This document shows positions 1 to 8,816 of a stretch of DNA of 64,000 bases, piece by piece. The notes under the pieces are model-generated. The model had not been told where the DNA came from and searched no databases. It saw nothing but the letters and a program-made list of their open reading frames with translations. The translations under genes and the position numbers were made by a program. Within the stretch, counting starts at the first letter, position 1. Every line of letters begins with the position of its first letter. The stretch comes from an uncultured Eubacteriales bacterium (GTDB taxonomy: Bacteria > Bacillota > Clostridia > Oscillospirales > Oscillospiraceae), in the NCBI GenBank assembly GCA_949296115.1, contig CASFNR010000002.1:1-64000 (forward strand), given 5' to 3'.

Positions 1-915
1 CTGCTGGTGCAGAACGGCACCCTGAAGCAGGGCGACATCGTCATTGCCGGCACCGCCGTGGGCCGTGTCCGGGTGATGACCAGCGACAAGGGCCGCACCG
101 TCAAGACCGCCGGGCCTTCCGTGCCTGTGGAGATCACCGGCCTGGCCGATGTGCCCGCCCCCGGCGACGAGTTCAATGTGGTCACCGACGAGCGGATGGC
201 CCGGGAACTGGTGGAGCAGCGCCGCCAGGCCCAGAAGGACGCCGCCGCCAAGCTGACCCAGAAGGTCACCCTGGATAATCTGTTCGCCAAGATGCAGGAG
301 GGCGAGATGAAGGAACTGAACCTGATCGTCAAGGCCGACGTCCAGGGTTCCGCCGAAGCCATCAAGGCCTCTCTGGAGAAGCTGAGCAACGAGGAGGTCC
401 GGGTCCGGGTGATTCACGCCGGTGTCGGCGCCATCAACGAGAGCGACATCCTGCTGGCCTCTACCTCCGGCGCCATCATCGTGGGCTTCAACGTCCGCCC
501 CGATGCCGCCGCTCAGGCTTCCGCTCACCGGGCCAATGTGGATATGCGGTTCTACCGGGTGATTTACGATGCCATCGACGAGATCGAGGCCGCCATGAAG
601 GGCATGCTGGCACCCAAGTACGAGGAAGTGGTCATCGGCCACGCCGAGGTCCGCATGACCTACAAGGTCAGCGCCATCGGCACCATCGCCGGCTGCATGG
701 TCAAGGACGGCAAGGTCACCCGGGACGCCCAGGTGCGGATCCTCCGGGACAACATTGTCATCCACGAGGGTGAGATCGGCTCTCTGCAGCGCTTCAAGGA
801 TGCGGTGAAGGAAGTCACTGCGGGCTACGAGTGCGGCATGAGCGTGGTCAAGTACAACGACATCAAGGAAGGCGACATTTTCGAATGCTTCGCCATGCAG
901 GAGGTCAAGCGCTGA
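1..915 (+). CDS. infB: Translation initiation factor IF-2, C-terminal part (5' truncated by window)
   Basis: The reading frame is open from the first base, so the gene begins upstream of the window and only the last 304 residues are visible. IF-2 is the GTPase that brings initiator fMet-tRNA to the 30S subunit and promotes subunit joining. The visible part lacks the G domain and covers the end of beta-barrel domain II, domain III (LNLIVKADVQGSAEAI) and the fMet-tRNA-binding domain IV (TYKVSAIGTIAGCMV, ending EGDIFECF). It is followed by rbfA on the same strand, the usual nusA-infB-rbfA order. Identification is secure. Confidence 0.97.
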   Translation: MLVQNGTLKQGDIVIAGTAVGRVRVMTSDKGRTVKTAGPSVPVEITGLADVPAPGDEFNVVTDERMARELVEQRRQAQKDAAAKLTQKVTLDNLFAKMQEGEMKELNLIVKADVQGSAEAIKASLEKLSNEEVRVRVIHAGVGAINESDILLASTSGAIIVGFNVRPDAAAQASAHRANVDMRFYRVIYDAIDEIEAAMKGMLAPKYEEVVIGHAEVRMTYKVSAIGTIAGCMVKDGKVTRDAQVRILRDNIVIHEGEIGSLQRFKDAVKEVTAGYECGMSVVKYNDIKEGDIFECFAMQEVKR

Positions 916-958
916 GCCGGCCCTGAAACAGGGCGGCCCTCGCCGCATATAACACCAA

Positions 959-988
959 CCCGCCGCACCGCATCCGCGGCGCGGCGGG
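959..988 (+). terminator. GC-rich hairpin between infB and rbfA
   Basis: An 8-bp perfect stem (CCCGCCGC / GCGGCGGG) with a 14-nt loop is followed by TGTTTT. It could be a partial terminator or attenuator that lowers rbfA-nrnA-truB-ribF expression relative to infB. The rbfA Shine-Dalgarno lies only 13 nt further on. The short T-tract makes full termination doubtful. Confidence 0.45.
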
Positions 989-1013
989 TGTTTTGATAGA
1001 AAGGAGGCAAATT

Positions 1014-1382
1014 ATGGCATCCAACCGTATTTTGCTGATTAACGAAGAAATTCAGAAGGAGCTGTCCGCCCTGCTGCGCACGGTGAAAGACCCCCGGGTG
1101 CAGGACGTGATGATCTCCATTACCCGGGTGGAAACCACCCCGGACCTGCGCTATACCAAGGTTTACGTCAGCTTCCTTCCCGAGGACAAGACCGCCGACG
1201 CCATGGCGGGGCTGAAATCCGCCGCCGGCTATCTGCGCCGGGAGCTGGGGCGGAATCTGCGGCTGCGCTACAGCCCGGAAATCGTGTGGAGCGCCGACGA
1301 TTCCATCGTCTACGGCGCCAAAATGCTGAAACTCATCAATTCTCTTGAGGTATCCCACGATGATGACACTGAACAGAACTGA
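1014..1382 (+). CDS. rbfA: Ribosome-binding factor A
   Basis: RbfA (122 aa) binds the 30S subunit near helix 1 of 16S rRNA during late maturation and cold adaptation. The sequence has the family KH-like pattern: N-terminal SNRILLINEEIQKELSALL, the conserved VKDPR segment and VTRVETTPDLRYTKVYVS-like core (here SITRVETTPDLRYTKVYVS). ATG is chosen because AAGGAGG stands 7 nt upstream; an in-frame TTG further up is inside the Shine-Dalgarno region. Its 3' end overlaps the next gene, which suggests translational coupling with nrnA. Confidence 0.95.
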   Translation: MASNRILLINEEIQKELSALLRTVKDPRVQDVMISITRVETTPDLRYTKVYVSFLPEDKTADAMAGLKSAAGYLRRELGRNLRLRYSPEIVWSADDSIVYGAKMLKLINSLEVSHDDDTEQN

Positions 1383-2316
1383 AGTGGCCCGTTTCCTGCT
1401 GGAGGGGGACCACTATGCCATCCTGACCCACCGGCGGCCGGACGGGGATACCCTGGGCTCCGCCGCCGCCCTGTGCCGGGGCCTGCGGTCCCTGGGCAAG
1501 ACCGCCCATATTCTCACCAATCCCGACCTGTCGGAACGATTTGCCTGGCTGCATACAGGGCTGACCAAGGACGCCGTGGAGGAGGGGGACACCATTGTCA
1601 GTGTGGATGTGGCGTCCCCCCAGCTGATTCCCAACTGCTATGCCCATCTGCTGGGAAGCATTGCCCTGCGGATTGACCATCACGCAACGGCGACTTCCTT
1701 TACGGAGCGGGAACTGGTGGATGCTTCCAGCGCCTCCTGCGCCGAGGTGGTGTGGGATATTCTGCTGGAGATGGGGGCTGCTCCGGACCGGGACTTGGCG
1801 GAGGCGGCGTATGTGGGATTGTCCACGGACACCGGATGCTTCCGCTATGCCAACACCACTGCCCATACCTTCCTGGTGGCAGCGGCCTGCGCCAAGGCCA
1901 ACGCCCGGATTTACCAGATGAACCAGGACCTGTTTGAAACCAACACCCTGGGCCGCCTGCGGATGCAGGCCTGGATTGTGGACCATATGCGGCTGCTCCG
2001 GGAAGGCTCCATGGCGGTGTGCGCCATCCCCAAGTCCAAGGAACTGGAGCTGGGTGTCACTGAGGATGATATGGACAACATCTCCTCCTTCCCCCGGACC
2101 GTGGCGGGGGTGCAGATGGCGGCCACCCTCCGGGAGACCAGCGACGGCAACACCAAACTCTCCGTCCGGGCCATTCCCGGACTGGACGCCACCCGGGTGA
2201 CGGTGAAATTCGGGGGCGGCGGACATAAGGGCGCAGCGGGCGCCTTCCTGCGGCTGCCTCTGGAGCAGGCTGCAGAGGCCGTGGCCCAGGCCATGCTGGA
2301 ACTGGAGCCCCAATGA
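1360..2316 (+). CDS. nrnA: DHH/DHHA1 phosphoesterase, NrnA-type oligoribonuclease / pAp phosphatase
   Basis: This 318-residue DHH-family protein matches NrnA, which degrades 2-5-nt RNA ends and dephosphorylates pAp. Visible motifs are HRRPDGD (residues about 24-30), the DHH triad (about 106-108) and the C-terminal DHHA1 signature GGGGHKGAAG. The ATG lies inside the end of rbfA with GAGG 9 nt upstream; a second in-frame ATG follows directly. It overlaps truB by 4 nt (ATGA), so rbfA-nrnA-truB are tightly coupled. This order is common in Clostridia. Whether the enzyme prefers nanoRNA or pAp cannot be read from sequence. Confidence 0.93.
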   Translation: MMTLNRTEVARFLLEGDHYAILTHRRPDGDTLGSAAALCRGLRSLGKTAHILTNPDLSERFAWLHTGLTKDAVEEGDTIVSVDVASPQLIPNCYAHLLGSIALRIDHHATATSFTERELVDASSASCAEVVWDILLEMGAAPDRDLAEAAYVGLSTDTGCFRYANTTAHTFLVAAACAKANARIYQMNQDLFETNTLGRLRMQAWIVDHMRLLREGSMAVCAIPKSKELELGVTEDDMDNISSFPRTVAGVQMAATLRETSDGNTKLSVRAIPGLDATRVTVKFGGGGHKGAAGAFLRLPLEQAAEAVAQAMLELEPQ

Positions 2317-3185
2317 ACGGCATCGTGATTGTAGATAAGCCCCAGGACTGGACCAGCCAGGATGTGACGGCCCGGCTGCGGCGGGTGTTTCAGACCCGGC
2401 GCATCGGCCACGGCGGCACCCTGGACCCCATGGCCACCGGGGTGCTGCCGGTGTTTGTGGGCCGGGCCACCCGGGCGGTGGAGTATTTTGAGCACGCGGA
2501 AAAAACCTATGAAACCGTGCTCCGGCTGGGAATTACCACCGACACCGAGGATACCACCGGAACGCTCCTGAACAGCCGGCCGGTATCCGTTGCCGATGAC
2601 CGGGTGGAGCAGGCACTGGATTCCTTCCGGGGGGAGATTCTTCAGGTGCCCCCCATGTACTCGGCCCTGAAAATCAACGGTCAGAAGCTCTGCGACCTGG
2701 CCCGGAAGGGCCGGGAGGTGGAGCGAAAGCCCCGCCCGGTCACCATTCACGAGCTGAATCTCCTGGGCAGGGAAGGGAATGACCTGAGACTGCGGGTGCG
2801 CTGCTCCAAAGGCACTTATATCCGGACCTTGTGCAAGGACATTGGGGAAGTCCTGGGCTGCGGCGGCTGCATGGCCCGGCTCCGGCGGGTTGCCGCGGGG
2901 AGCTACACCGCTGACCAGGCGGTGCCCCTGGCCCAGCTGCTGGAGTCCCAGGACCCCGGGGCGTATCTGCTGCCGGTGGACAGCCTGTTCCTGCAGTATC
3001 CCGCTGTGACCCTCTCCGCCAATCAGGAAAAGCGGTGCCGCAACGGCAATGCCTTCTCTCTGGAAGCGGCGGAGGGAACCTACCGGGCCTACAGCCGGAG
3101 CGGAGAATTCCTCATGCTGGCGAAGGTGGAGTCCGGGGTGATGACGACAATCAAAAGCTTTTTTGACGTATCCGGTCAGGACTGA
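2313..3185 (+). CDS. truB: tRNA pseudouridine-55 synthase
   Basis: TruB (290 aa) isomerises U55 in the T-loop of nearly all tRNAs. The catalytic motif GGTLDPMATGVLPV contains the nucleophile Asp38. The KTYETVLRLG and PPMYSALKINGQK segments and the C-terminal PUA-like extension are also typical. The start overlaps the nrnA stop codon (ATGA). ribF follows after 28 nt, completing the standard rbfA-nrnA-truB-ribF unit. Length is normal for the family. Confidence 0.96.
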   Translation: MNGIVIVDKPQDWTSQDVTARLRRVFQTRRIGHGGTLDPMATGVLPVFVGRATRAVEYFEHAEKTYETVLRLGITTDTEDTTGTLLNSRPVSVADDRVEQALDSFRGEILQVPPMYSALKINGQKLCDLARKGREVERKPRPVTIHELNLLGREGNDLRLRVRCSKGTYIRTLCKDIGEVLGCGGCMARLRRVAAGSYTADQAVPLAQLLESQDPGAYLLPVDSLFLQYPAVTLSANQEKRCRNGNAFSLEAAEGTYRAYSRSGEFLMLAKVESGVMTTIKSFFDVSGQD

Positions 3186-3213
3186 CACCGGTGGGGAAGG
3201 GAGTGGGAAACCC

Positions 3214-4107
3214 ATGAACGAAACAATCTACGCCCTGGGCTTTTTTGACGGGGTACACATCGGCCATGCGGCTTTACTGTCCGCCTGCCGGGGACTGGCA
3301 GCCCCCCGGGGGTGCCGGGCGGGGGTGGTGACCTTCGGTACCCATCCCGATGGACTGGTGCTGGGACAGCCCCCCCGGTTGATCAACACGGCCCGGGACC
3401 GGGAATGGCTGCTCCGGGAACGATTCCACATGGAGCAGGTGATTACCCTGCCTTTTGACCGGAAGATGCGGGATATGGACTGGCGGGATTTCCTGGAGAT
3501 GCTCCGGGCGGACTATGACGCCGCCGGCTTTGTCTGCGGGGAGGACTTCCGCTTCGGCCGCCGGGGGGCGGGAAACGCGGAGAGCCTGGGGCAGTATTGC
3601 CGGGCGGCGGGCCTTCCCTGGGCGGTGATTCCGGAGCAGACCCGGGACGGCATCCGGATTTCCAGCACCTACATCCGCCGGCAGCTGGAAACCGGGGATA
3701 TGAAAACTGCCGTGGCCTTTTTGGGCCACCCCCACATTCTCCGGGGCCAGGTGGTACACGGCCAGGCCCTGGGCCGCCGCCTGGGGATTCCCACCGCAAA
3801 CCTTCAGCTCCCGCCGGAGCTGGCGGCTCCCAAATTCGGGGTGTACGCCTGCCGGGCCTGGGTGGATGGAAAAGCCTACCCCGCCGTGACCAACATCGGC
3901 ACCCGGCCTACGGTATCCGGCCACGCCGTTACCGTGGAGCCATGGATTTTGGACTACCAGGGGGACCTGTACGGAGTGGAAATCACCCTGGAATTTTACT
4001 ATTTTCTCCGCCCGGAGCAGAAGTTCCCCTCGTTGGAAGCGCTCCAGGAGGAAATTCACCGGAATGCCCGGCAGACCAGGGAATTCTTTGAACAGCTGGA
4101 AATCTGA
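3214..4107 (+). CDS. ribF: Bifunctional riboflavin kinase / FAD synthetase
   Basis: RibF (297 aa) converts riboflavin to FMN and FMN to FAD. The N-terminal nucleotidyltransferase domain shows GFFDGVHIGH (residues 9-18) and the ISSTYIRRQLETG segment. The C-terminal flavokinase domain shows LGIPTANLQ and AVTNIGTRPTV. The ATG was chosen because a purine-rich GGAAGGGAGTGGG precedes it and upstream in-frame codons are not conserved. It is the last gene of the infB-side operon; a new promoter follows. Confidence 0.95.
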   Translation: MNETIYALGFFDGVHIGHAALLSACRGLAAPRGCRAGVVTFGTHPDGLVLGQPPRLINTARDREWLLRERFHMEQVITLPFDRKMRDMDWRDFLEMLRADYDAAGFVCGEDFRFGRRGAGNAESLGQYCRAAGLPWAVIPEQTRDGIRISSTYIRRQLETGDMKTAVAFLGHPHILRGQVVHGQALGRRLGIPTANLQLPPELAAPKFGVYACRAWVDGKAYPAVTNIGTRPTVSGHAVTVEPWILDYQGDLYGVEITLEFYYFLRPEQKFPSLEALQEEIHRNARQTREFFEQLEI

Positions 4108-4137
4108 GGATTCAAACAACGTTCACATTCTACCCCC

Positions 4138-4166
4138 TTGTTTTGACGGGAAAAATGCGGTATAAT
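4138..4166 (+). promoter_or_regulatory. Sigma-A-type promoter for the CapA-like gene
   Basis: TTGTTT (-35) and a perfect TATAAT (-10) are separated by 17 nt, 33 nt before the start codon of the downstream gene. A TTGACG that overlaps it is too close to the -10 to serve as the -35. Confidence 0.65.
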
Positions 4167-4198
4167 AGACTATCACTTGAAAAGCAGGAGGAACGGCC

Positions 4199-5530
4199 AT
4201 GGCCCTTCACGACGAAGAAATGAATAAGCGCCGTGAACGACGGGAGAACCAGCGCAGAAAGCAGCAGGCCCAGGCCAAACGGATGCGCCGCACAGCGGTG
4301 CTGGCGGCACTGGTGCTGATTGCCTGCGGCGTGGGCATCTGGCGGTTGACCCGGAACCAGGCGGGGACGGAAGAAGCCGGCCAGCAGCAGGCCGCAGTCC
4401 AGACGGAGGCACCCACGGAGGAAGCCACGAAAGCCACGTCTCCCCTGCAGCGCAATCCCATTACCACCGTCCACATCCGGGCGGCAGGGGACCTGAACGT
4501 CACTGACAGCGTGATTTCCGCCGGCGTCTCCGTGGGGGGCTATGACTACAGCGGCGTATTCAAGGACGTTTCTGCGGTACTCTCTGAGGCGGACCTGACG
4601 GTGATGAATTTCGAGGGAAATGTGTTCGGCCAGCCCTATGGCAGCGCCACCACCTCTGCGCCTTATGAACTGTTGGAAAGCCTGCGGCGGTGCGGCGTGG
4701 ATCTGCTGCAAATGGCCAATTCCTGCTCCATCAACAACGGACTGAACGGCCTGACTGCCACGCTGCAGAGCATTCGCTCGGCGGGGATGGAGCCGGTGGG
4801 GGCTTTCGCCTCCCAGGCGGAGTTTGATAACGCCAAGGGCTACACCATTACGGAAGCCCAGGGGATCAAGATCGCCTTTGTGGGATTTACCAAGGGCCTG
4901 GGCGGACGGGGAATGCCTGCCGGCAGCGAGGACCTGGTGAACCTGCTTTATGAGGATTACGACAGCACCTACGAAAAGATTGCCACGGACCGGATTGAAA
5001 CCATTCTGCGCAACGTAGAGGCGGAAAAGCCGGATCTGGTGGTGGCGCTGGTGCATTGGGGCAGTGAGTACAACGAATTCAGCGACGATACCAGCCGCTA
5101 TCAGAATTCTCTGATTTCCCTGATGCAGAAGCGGGGTGTGGATGTGATTATCGGCACCCATCCCCACATTGTGCAGCCCATTGTATTTGACCAGGCCAAG
5201 GGAACGCTGGTCGCCTATTCCCTGGGGGATTTCTTTGGGGACGCCTCCCGGGGCGGCACCAACTATTCCATTATTCTGGACATTGAGGTGACCAAGGACA
5301 GCACCTCCGGCGTGACCAAAGTAACCGGCTACAGCTACACCCCCATCTATACGGTGACGGAGAGCGAAGCGCCGGACAAGAAGCGCCGGGTGGTCCGGAT
5401 TGAAGAAGCACTGGATGCCTATGAGGGCAACTATCTGGACAAAGTGACGGTTACCTGCAAGGAGTCTATGGAGAAAGCGCTGCAGCGAATCAAGGAGCGG
5501 ATTAAGCTGCCGGATGACGAAGAATCCTGA
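4199..5530 (+). CDS. CapA-family protein (PGA_cap metallophosphatase-like), membrane-anchored
   Basis: This 443-residue protein has a basic N-terminus, one membrane segment (about residues 33-50, VLAALVLIACGVGIW), a low-complexity Gln/Glu/Thr linker and then a PGA_cap domain. Family landmarks are AAGDLNVTDSV near the domain start, NFEGNVFG, and the histidine-containing VHWGSEYN and IGTHPHIVQP. CapA proteins act in poly-gamma-glutamate capsule synthesis or anchoring, but many clostridial members have unknown substrates. No capBCD genes are nearby, so capsule formation is not supported. Start: ATG with AGGAGGAA upstream. Confidence 0.85.
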   Translation: MALHDEEMNKRRERRENQRRKQQAQAKRMRRTAVLAALVLIACGVGIWRLTRNQAGTEEAGQQQAAVQTEAPTEEATKATSPLQRNPITTVHIRAAGDLNVTDSVISAGVSVGGYDYSGVFKDVSAVLSEADLTVMNFEGNVFGQPYGSATTSAPYELLESLRRCGVDLLQMANSCSINNGLNGLTATLQSIRSAGMEPVGAFASQAEFDNAKGYTITEAQGIKIAFVGFTKGLGGRGMPAGSEDLVNLLYEDYDSTYEKIATDRIETILRNVEAEKPDLVVALVHWGSEYNEFSDDTSRYQNSLISLMQKRGVDVIIGTHPHIVQPIVFDQAKGTLVAYSLGDFFGDASRGGTNYSIILDIEVTKDSTSGVTKVTGYSYTPIYTVTESEAPDKKRRVVRIEEALDAYEGNYLDKVTVTCKESMEKALQRIKERIKLPDDEES

Positions 5531-5539
5531 ATATGTGAA

Positions 5540-5799
5540 AATCCACCGGCTGACGTCAGCCGGTGGATTCAGCATATCGAAAACTTGCCCATTCCTTATC
5601 ACCATTGGGAATTAAGTCGTTTTCAAACCGATGTTCCGCCGGGGCGTGTACCTGGCGGAACATACTTTACAGGCTGCAAGTGTGGAATTTGGCCCCCGAC
5701 GGGGGCCAAATTATGCGCGCGGCAGACTGCAAAATACTTGTTAAAAACCCCCAAGGGGGTTTTTAACAGTCCAAATCCACCGGCGTCAGCCGGTGGATT
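5540..5799. repeat. Array of five hairpins bounded by two near-identical palindromes
   Basis: A perfect 30-bp palindrome (5540-5569) starts the region, and a shorter copy of the same arms (11-bp stem, GTCA loop, 5774-5799) ends it. Between them lie three more hairpins: 10-bp arms at 5631-5640 and 5654-5663, 12-bp arms at 5686-5712, and 13-bp arms at 5740-5767. The last palindrome encodes the final residues and stop codon of the minus-strand ecfA. It sits between convergent genes, so the outer hairpins can act as terminators. The bounded structure also resembles a small non-autonomous repeat element. Confidence 0.6.
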
Positions 5800-6649
5800 C
5801 TTTGTTTTGTTCCACCATCCGCTTGATCTCCCGGCGGGCCTGGGCAATGGTGGACACCCAGATTTCCGTGTCCAGCCCGTCCTTGTCCCGGAGAATCTCC
5901 ATCAGATGGGCAATCCGGGGCAGCCGCAGATGGTTCTCCCGGAGAATTTCCGGATGGGAGAACAATTCCTCCGGGGTTCCGGCGGCTTTCATTCCACCGC
6001 CGCAGAGCAGGTAGGTGTAGTCGCAGTACAGCGGCACAATGTCCATATCATGGGTGGAGACGATGATGCTGATGCCCATCTGGTCCCGGATGTCCGCAAG
6101 CAGGTGCATAATGTCGCTGACCCCCTGAGGGTCCAACCCGGCGGTGGGCTCGTCCAGAATGACGATTCTCGGCTCCATCACCAGTACCCCGGCAATGGCC
6201 ACCCGCTTCTTCTGCCCGTAGGACAGGGCGTGGGTGGGCTTGTCCCGGAGGGCGGCGGTGCCGGTTTTCTCCATGGCCCACTCCACCCGGCGGCGGACCT
6301 CCTCGGGGGGCAGCCCCAGGTTGACAGCACCAAAGGAAATGTCCCGGTACACGTCTGCGGAGAACAGCTGGTTGTCCGGGTCCTGGAACACAATCCCCAC
6401 TTCCCGGCGCAGCCGCTGGATTCCCTGCTTGTTGAAGGTCACCGGCTCCCCGTCCAGGAGCACCTGACCGGAGTGGGGGGTGCGCACCCCGTTGAGATTC
6501 AGAAACAGGGTGGATTTTCCCGCCCCGTTGGAGCCGAGAATTCCGGTGATTTTTCCGGTTTCCGCCCGGAAGCTGATCCCGTCCAGGGCACGGGTTCCGT
6601 CCTCGTAGGTATAGACCAGGTCTCTGGCCTCAATGGCATATTCAGCCAA
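5786..6649 (-). CDS. cbiO: Cobalt ECF/ABC transporter ATPase (CbiO)
   Basis: This 287-residue ABC ATPase has Walker A GSNGAGKST (about 39-47), signature LSYGQKKRVAIAG and Walker B VILDEPTAGLDP. Its place after cbiM, cbiN and cbiQ shows it powers cobalt uptake with them. The start is a TTG with GGAGG 9 nt upstream; it overlaps cbiQ by 8 nt. No ATG is available near the conserved N-terminus. The extreme C-terminus (ESTG) and the stop lie in a palindrome shared with the repeat array downstream. Confidence 0.93.
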   Translation of the reverse strand: MAEYAIEARDLVYTYEDGTRALDGISFRAETGKITGILGSNGAGKSTLFLNLNGVRTPHSGQVLLDGEPVTFNKQGIQRLRREVGIVFQDPDNQLFSADVYRDISFGAVNLGLPPEEVRRRVEWAMEKTGTAALRDKPTHALSYGQKKRVAIAGVLVMEPRIVILDEPTAGLDPQGVSDIMHLLADIRDQMGISIIVSTHDMDIVPLYCDYTYLLCGGGMKAAGTPEELFSHPEILRENHLRLPRIAHLMEILRDKDGLDTEIWVSTIAQARREIKRMVEQNKESTG

Positions 6650-7421
6650 AACAATGCACCTCCAGCCAGCAGCACAGCAGCTGCGCACACCCCACTGCCG
6701 GGGCGAGCATATAACATAGTTTGCCTGATTGATAGTTCCCGGCGAGGGTGTCGAGGCTGCCGGTATAGCCCCGGGATTCCAGGGCGGAATAAATGGCGTC
6801 GGCCTTGTTCCAGGCCCGGAGAAACACCATGGAGCTCAGGCTCCCCAGGGAGGAAATGCCCCGCCGGAAACTGGAGTAGCCCAGCCGGGAATCCTGGGCG
6901 GTGCGGATGTCCGCCGCCGTCTCCCACAGCACGAAAATAAAGCGGTAGATCAGATCCATCAGCTCAATCATCAGCGTCGGCACCTTCAGCCGCCGCAGAC
7001 CCAGAGTCACGTCGGTCATCGGCGTGTTCAGAGCCAGAAAATACATGGCGGAGATCGCCCCCAGGGACTTGCTGACAATCCGGGCGCCCCGGTACAGCCC
7101 GGAGGAGGAAATGCCCCACACCCAGCCTCCCACCGGGATCCCCAGCAGCACCGACGTGCCGGGGGCGTGGCGCTCTATCACGATGGTCAGGCAGCCCAGC
7201 AGCAGAAAGGCCAGGGGAATGCCCAGAAACCGGAAGAATACCCGTCCCGGCACGCCGCCCCAGCGGACGCAGAGCAGCCCCATCAGGAGCAATGTAACCA
7301 GTCCCGGGACAATGCCCGGGCAGCACAGGCAGATTCCCAGCACCAGGGCGGAAAATAAGATTTTGGCGATGGGGTCCATCCGGCGCAGCCGGGAGGCATA
7401 GGCGTATCGATCGGTGCCCAT
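6642..7421 (-). CDS. cbiQ: Cobalt ECF transporter transmembrane component (CbiQ)
   Basis: This 259-residue membrane protein has four to five hydrophobic segments and the EcfT coupling-helix pattern (MVFLRAWNKADAIYSALESRGY), where the two Ala-Arg-like motifs contact the ATPase. It couples CbiO to the substrate-binding CbiM/CbiN. The N-terminus (MDPIAKILFSALVL) is typical of CbiQ. It follows cbiN by 6 nt and overlaps cbiO, so all four genes are one operon under the cobalamin riboswitch. Confidence 0.93.
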   Translation of the reverse strand: MGTDRYAYASRLRRMDPIAKILFSALVLGICLCCPGIVPGLVTLLLMGLLCVRWGGVPGRVFFRFLGIPLAFLLLGCLTIVIERHAPGTSVLLGIPVGGWVWGISSSGLYRGARIVSKSLGAISAMYFLALNTPMTDVTLGLRRLKVPTLMIELMDLIYRFIFVLWETAADIRTAQDSRLGYSSFRRGISSLGSLSSMVFLRAWNKADAIYSALESRGYTGSLDTLAGNYQSGKLCYMLAPAVGCAQLLCCWLEVHCFG

Positions 7422-7427
7422 GGAAGG

Positions 7428-7712
7428 TCAGCTCTCTTTCCTGTTTTTTCCCACCAAATACCCGATGCAGAAGAATACCACACCGGAGCCGATGGCAGCC
7501 TGAAGGGCGAAAAGCAGGGACTCAATCTCTCCGCTGGCAGGCTCCAGCAGGGGAGAAGAGATGGGCTCATAATCCGGGTTCAGCTCATAAATCAGGCTCT
7601 CCGCCTCTCCGTCGGCGCCGCCGAAGGCGGCATCCCGGCACAACACCAGGGGGATTGCCGCCAGGAGGACGACGAGAACAATGAGAATCGTGTTTTTCTG
7701 CCAAAGCTTCAT
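7428..7712 (-). CDS. cbiN: Cobalt transport protein CbiN
   Basis: CbiN (94 aa) is the small auxiliary subunit that helps load Co(II) into CbiM. It has two membrane helices with an extracytoplasmic loop between them. The family hallmarks FGGADGEAE, NPDYEPI and SGEIESLLFALQAAIGSGV are all present. CbiN occurs only in cobalt systems, so it settles the substrate of this transporter as cobalt rather than nickel. Confidence 0.95.
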   Translation of the reverse strand: MKLWQKNTILIVLVVLLAAIPLVLCRDAAFGGADGEAESLIYELNPDYEPISSPLLEPASGEIESLLFALQAAIGSGVVFFCIGYLVGKNRKES

Positions 7713-7725
7713 GATGTCGTCCTCC

Positions 7726-8430
7726 TTATACCACGGCCAGCTCTTCCAGCTCGGTTTTGCTGTACTTTTCCAGGATGTTGAAAATTACCACAGTAAGCAG
7801 ACCCTCGGCAATGGCCAGGGGAATCTGGGTCAGGGCGAATACTGCCAGGAACTTGACCAGCCCGCCGTAGACCACGCCCAATTGCAGGGAGGTTACCACA
7901 TAGGTGGCCAGATCTCCCAGGGCGGCGGCAAAGAACACGGACAGTCCGGTGGAAGCCTTCAGCTTTTTCATTCCCCGGAATACCAGCCAGGACACAATGG
8001 GCCCGGCGATGGCCATGGAGAAGGTGTTTGCCCCCAGGGTGGTGATGCCTCCATGGGCCAGCAGCAGGGCCTGGAACACCAGAACGATCAATCCCAGCAC
8101 CGAGGTGATGGTGGGTCCGAACAGAATTGCCGCCAGTCCCACGCCGGTGGGGTGGCTGCAGGAGCCGGTGACGGAGGGAATCTTCAGCGCCGAGAGAACG
8201 AAGGCAAAAGCCCCGCACATGGCAAGCAGGATTTTCACCTTGGGGGTGGCGCTGACCCGCTTGCCGATGCTGCGGAAGCCGTAGACCACAAAGGGCAGAC
8301 ACACCACGCCCCAGGCGATGCTCCATCCCACAGGCAGCATCCCCTCGCCGATGTGCATGGCGCTGGCCCGCAGGGGAATCAGACAGGCCAGAGCCAGAAG
8401 GAAATAGGTGTTGACCAAAGAGCGTTTCAT
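7726..8430 (-). CDS. cbiM: Cobalt ECF transporter substrate-binding component (CbiM)
   Basis: CbiM (234 aa) captures Co(II). An N-terminal signal-like segment ends ...RASA, directly before MHIGEGMLP. In this family the freed Met-His N-terminus coordinates the metal, so the layout predicts cleavage before that Met. Further landmarks are [14 protein letters not shown] and [21 protein letters not shown]. The ATG is chosen as the start of the signal segment; codons further upstream lie in the riboswitch terminator. It is the first gene of cbiMNQO. Confidence 0.94.
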   Translation of the reverse strand: MKRSLVNTYFLLALACLIPLRASAMHIGEGMLPVGWSIAWGVVCLPFVVYGFRSIGKRVSATPKVKILLAMCGAFAFVLSALKIPSVTGSCSHPTGVGLAAILFGPTITSVLGLIVLVFQALLLAHGGITTLGANTFSMAIAGPIVSWLVFRGMKKLKASTGLSVFFAAALGDLATYVVTSLQLGVVYGGLVKFLAVFALTQIPLAIAEGLLTVVIFNILEKYSKTELEELAVV

Positions 8431-8515
8431 AGAGACATTCCTTTCCGTATTTTGATGGCCCACAGGCTGTGTCCGGGAGGAAATACCGCCGAAACTGCCC
8501 ATGGCATACGGGTAC

Positions 8516-8559
8516 CCGGAAAAAGAAAGCTGCGGCAATCCGATTGGGATTGCCGCAGC
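8516..8559 (-). terminator. Intrinsic terminator of the cobalamin riboswitch
   Basis: A 13-bp perfect stem (arms 8529-8541 and 8547-8559) is followed on the minus strand by TTTCTTTTTCC. It lies between the cobalamin aptamer and cbiM, so ligand binding probably ends transcription here. Confidence 0.85.
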
Positions 8560-8616
8560 CGTATTTCCGCGTACCAAAAAGTCCAGCCCCCAGGGAAAGG
8601 ACTCGAAATGCTATAA

Positions 8617-8795
8617 GCAGGTCTTCTGACTTGCGCCTCACAGGCAGCTGTGCAGCCTTCTCAGGAAGATTCCCAATGACCGACTTTCGTCCCGCACAGC
8701 TCCTCCGCGCATACAGCGGCGGTTACCGTTCCGGATTCTGACCGGATTCCCTATTCTCCGCTGCCTCCAGAACAAGCACAGCGGCACTTCAGCAG
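8617..8795 (-). promoter_or_regulatory. Cobalamin riboswitch
   Basis: Reading the minus strand, the conserved cobalamin aptamer blocks occur in order: AAGTGCC, AATAGGGAATCCGGT, AGAATCCGG, CCGCCGCTGTA, and the 3' closing segment AAGTCAGAAGACCTGC. These match the AdoCbl riboswitch consensus (GGGAAnnnGGT..AATCC..CCGCnnCTGT..). An intrinsic terminator lies between it and cbiM. Expected behaviour is repression of cobalt import when cobalamin is plentiful. Confidence 0.93.
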
Positions 8796-8816
8796 GTGGG
8801 TTATGGAGTTAGGGAA

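Noticed and set aside
1911-3215. Long minus-strand open frame across nrnA and truB
   Set aside because: Antisense shadow of two well-defined genes in a conserved operon.
5585-6940. Plus-strand open frame through the hairpin array and cbiO
   Set aside because: It runs antisense to cbiO and through palindromes; the encoded sequence is Gly/Pro/Arg-rich without domain features.
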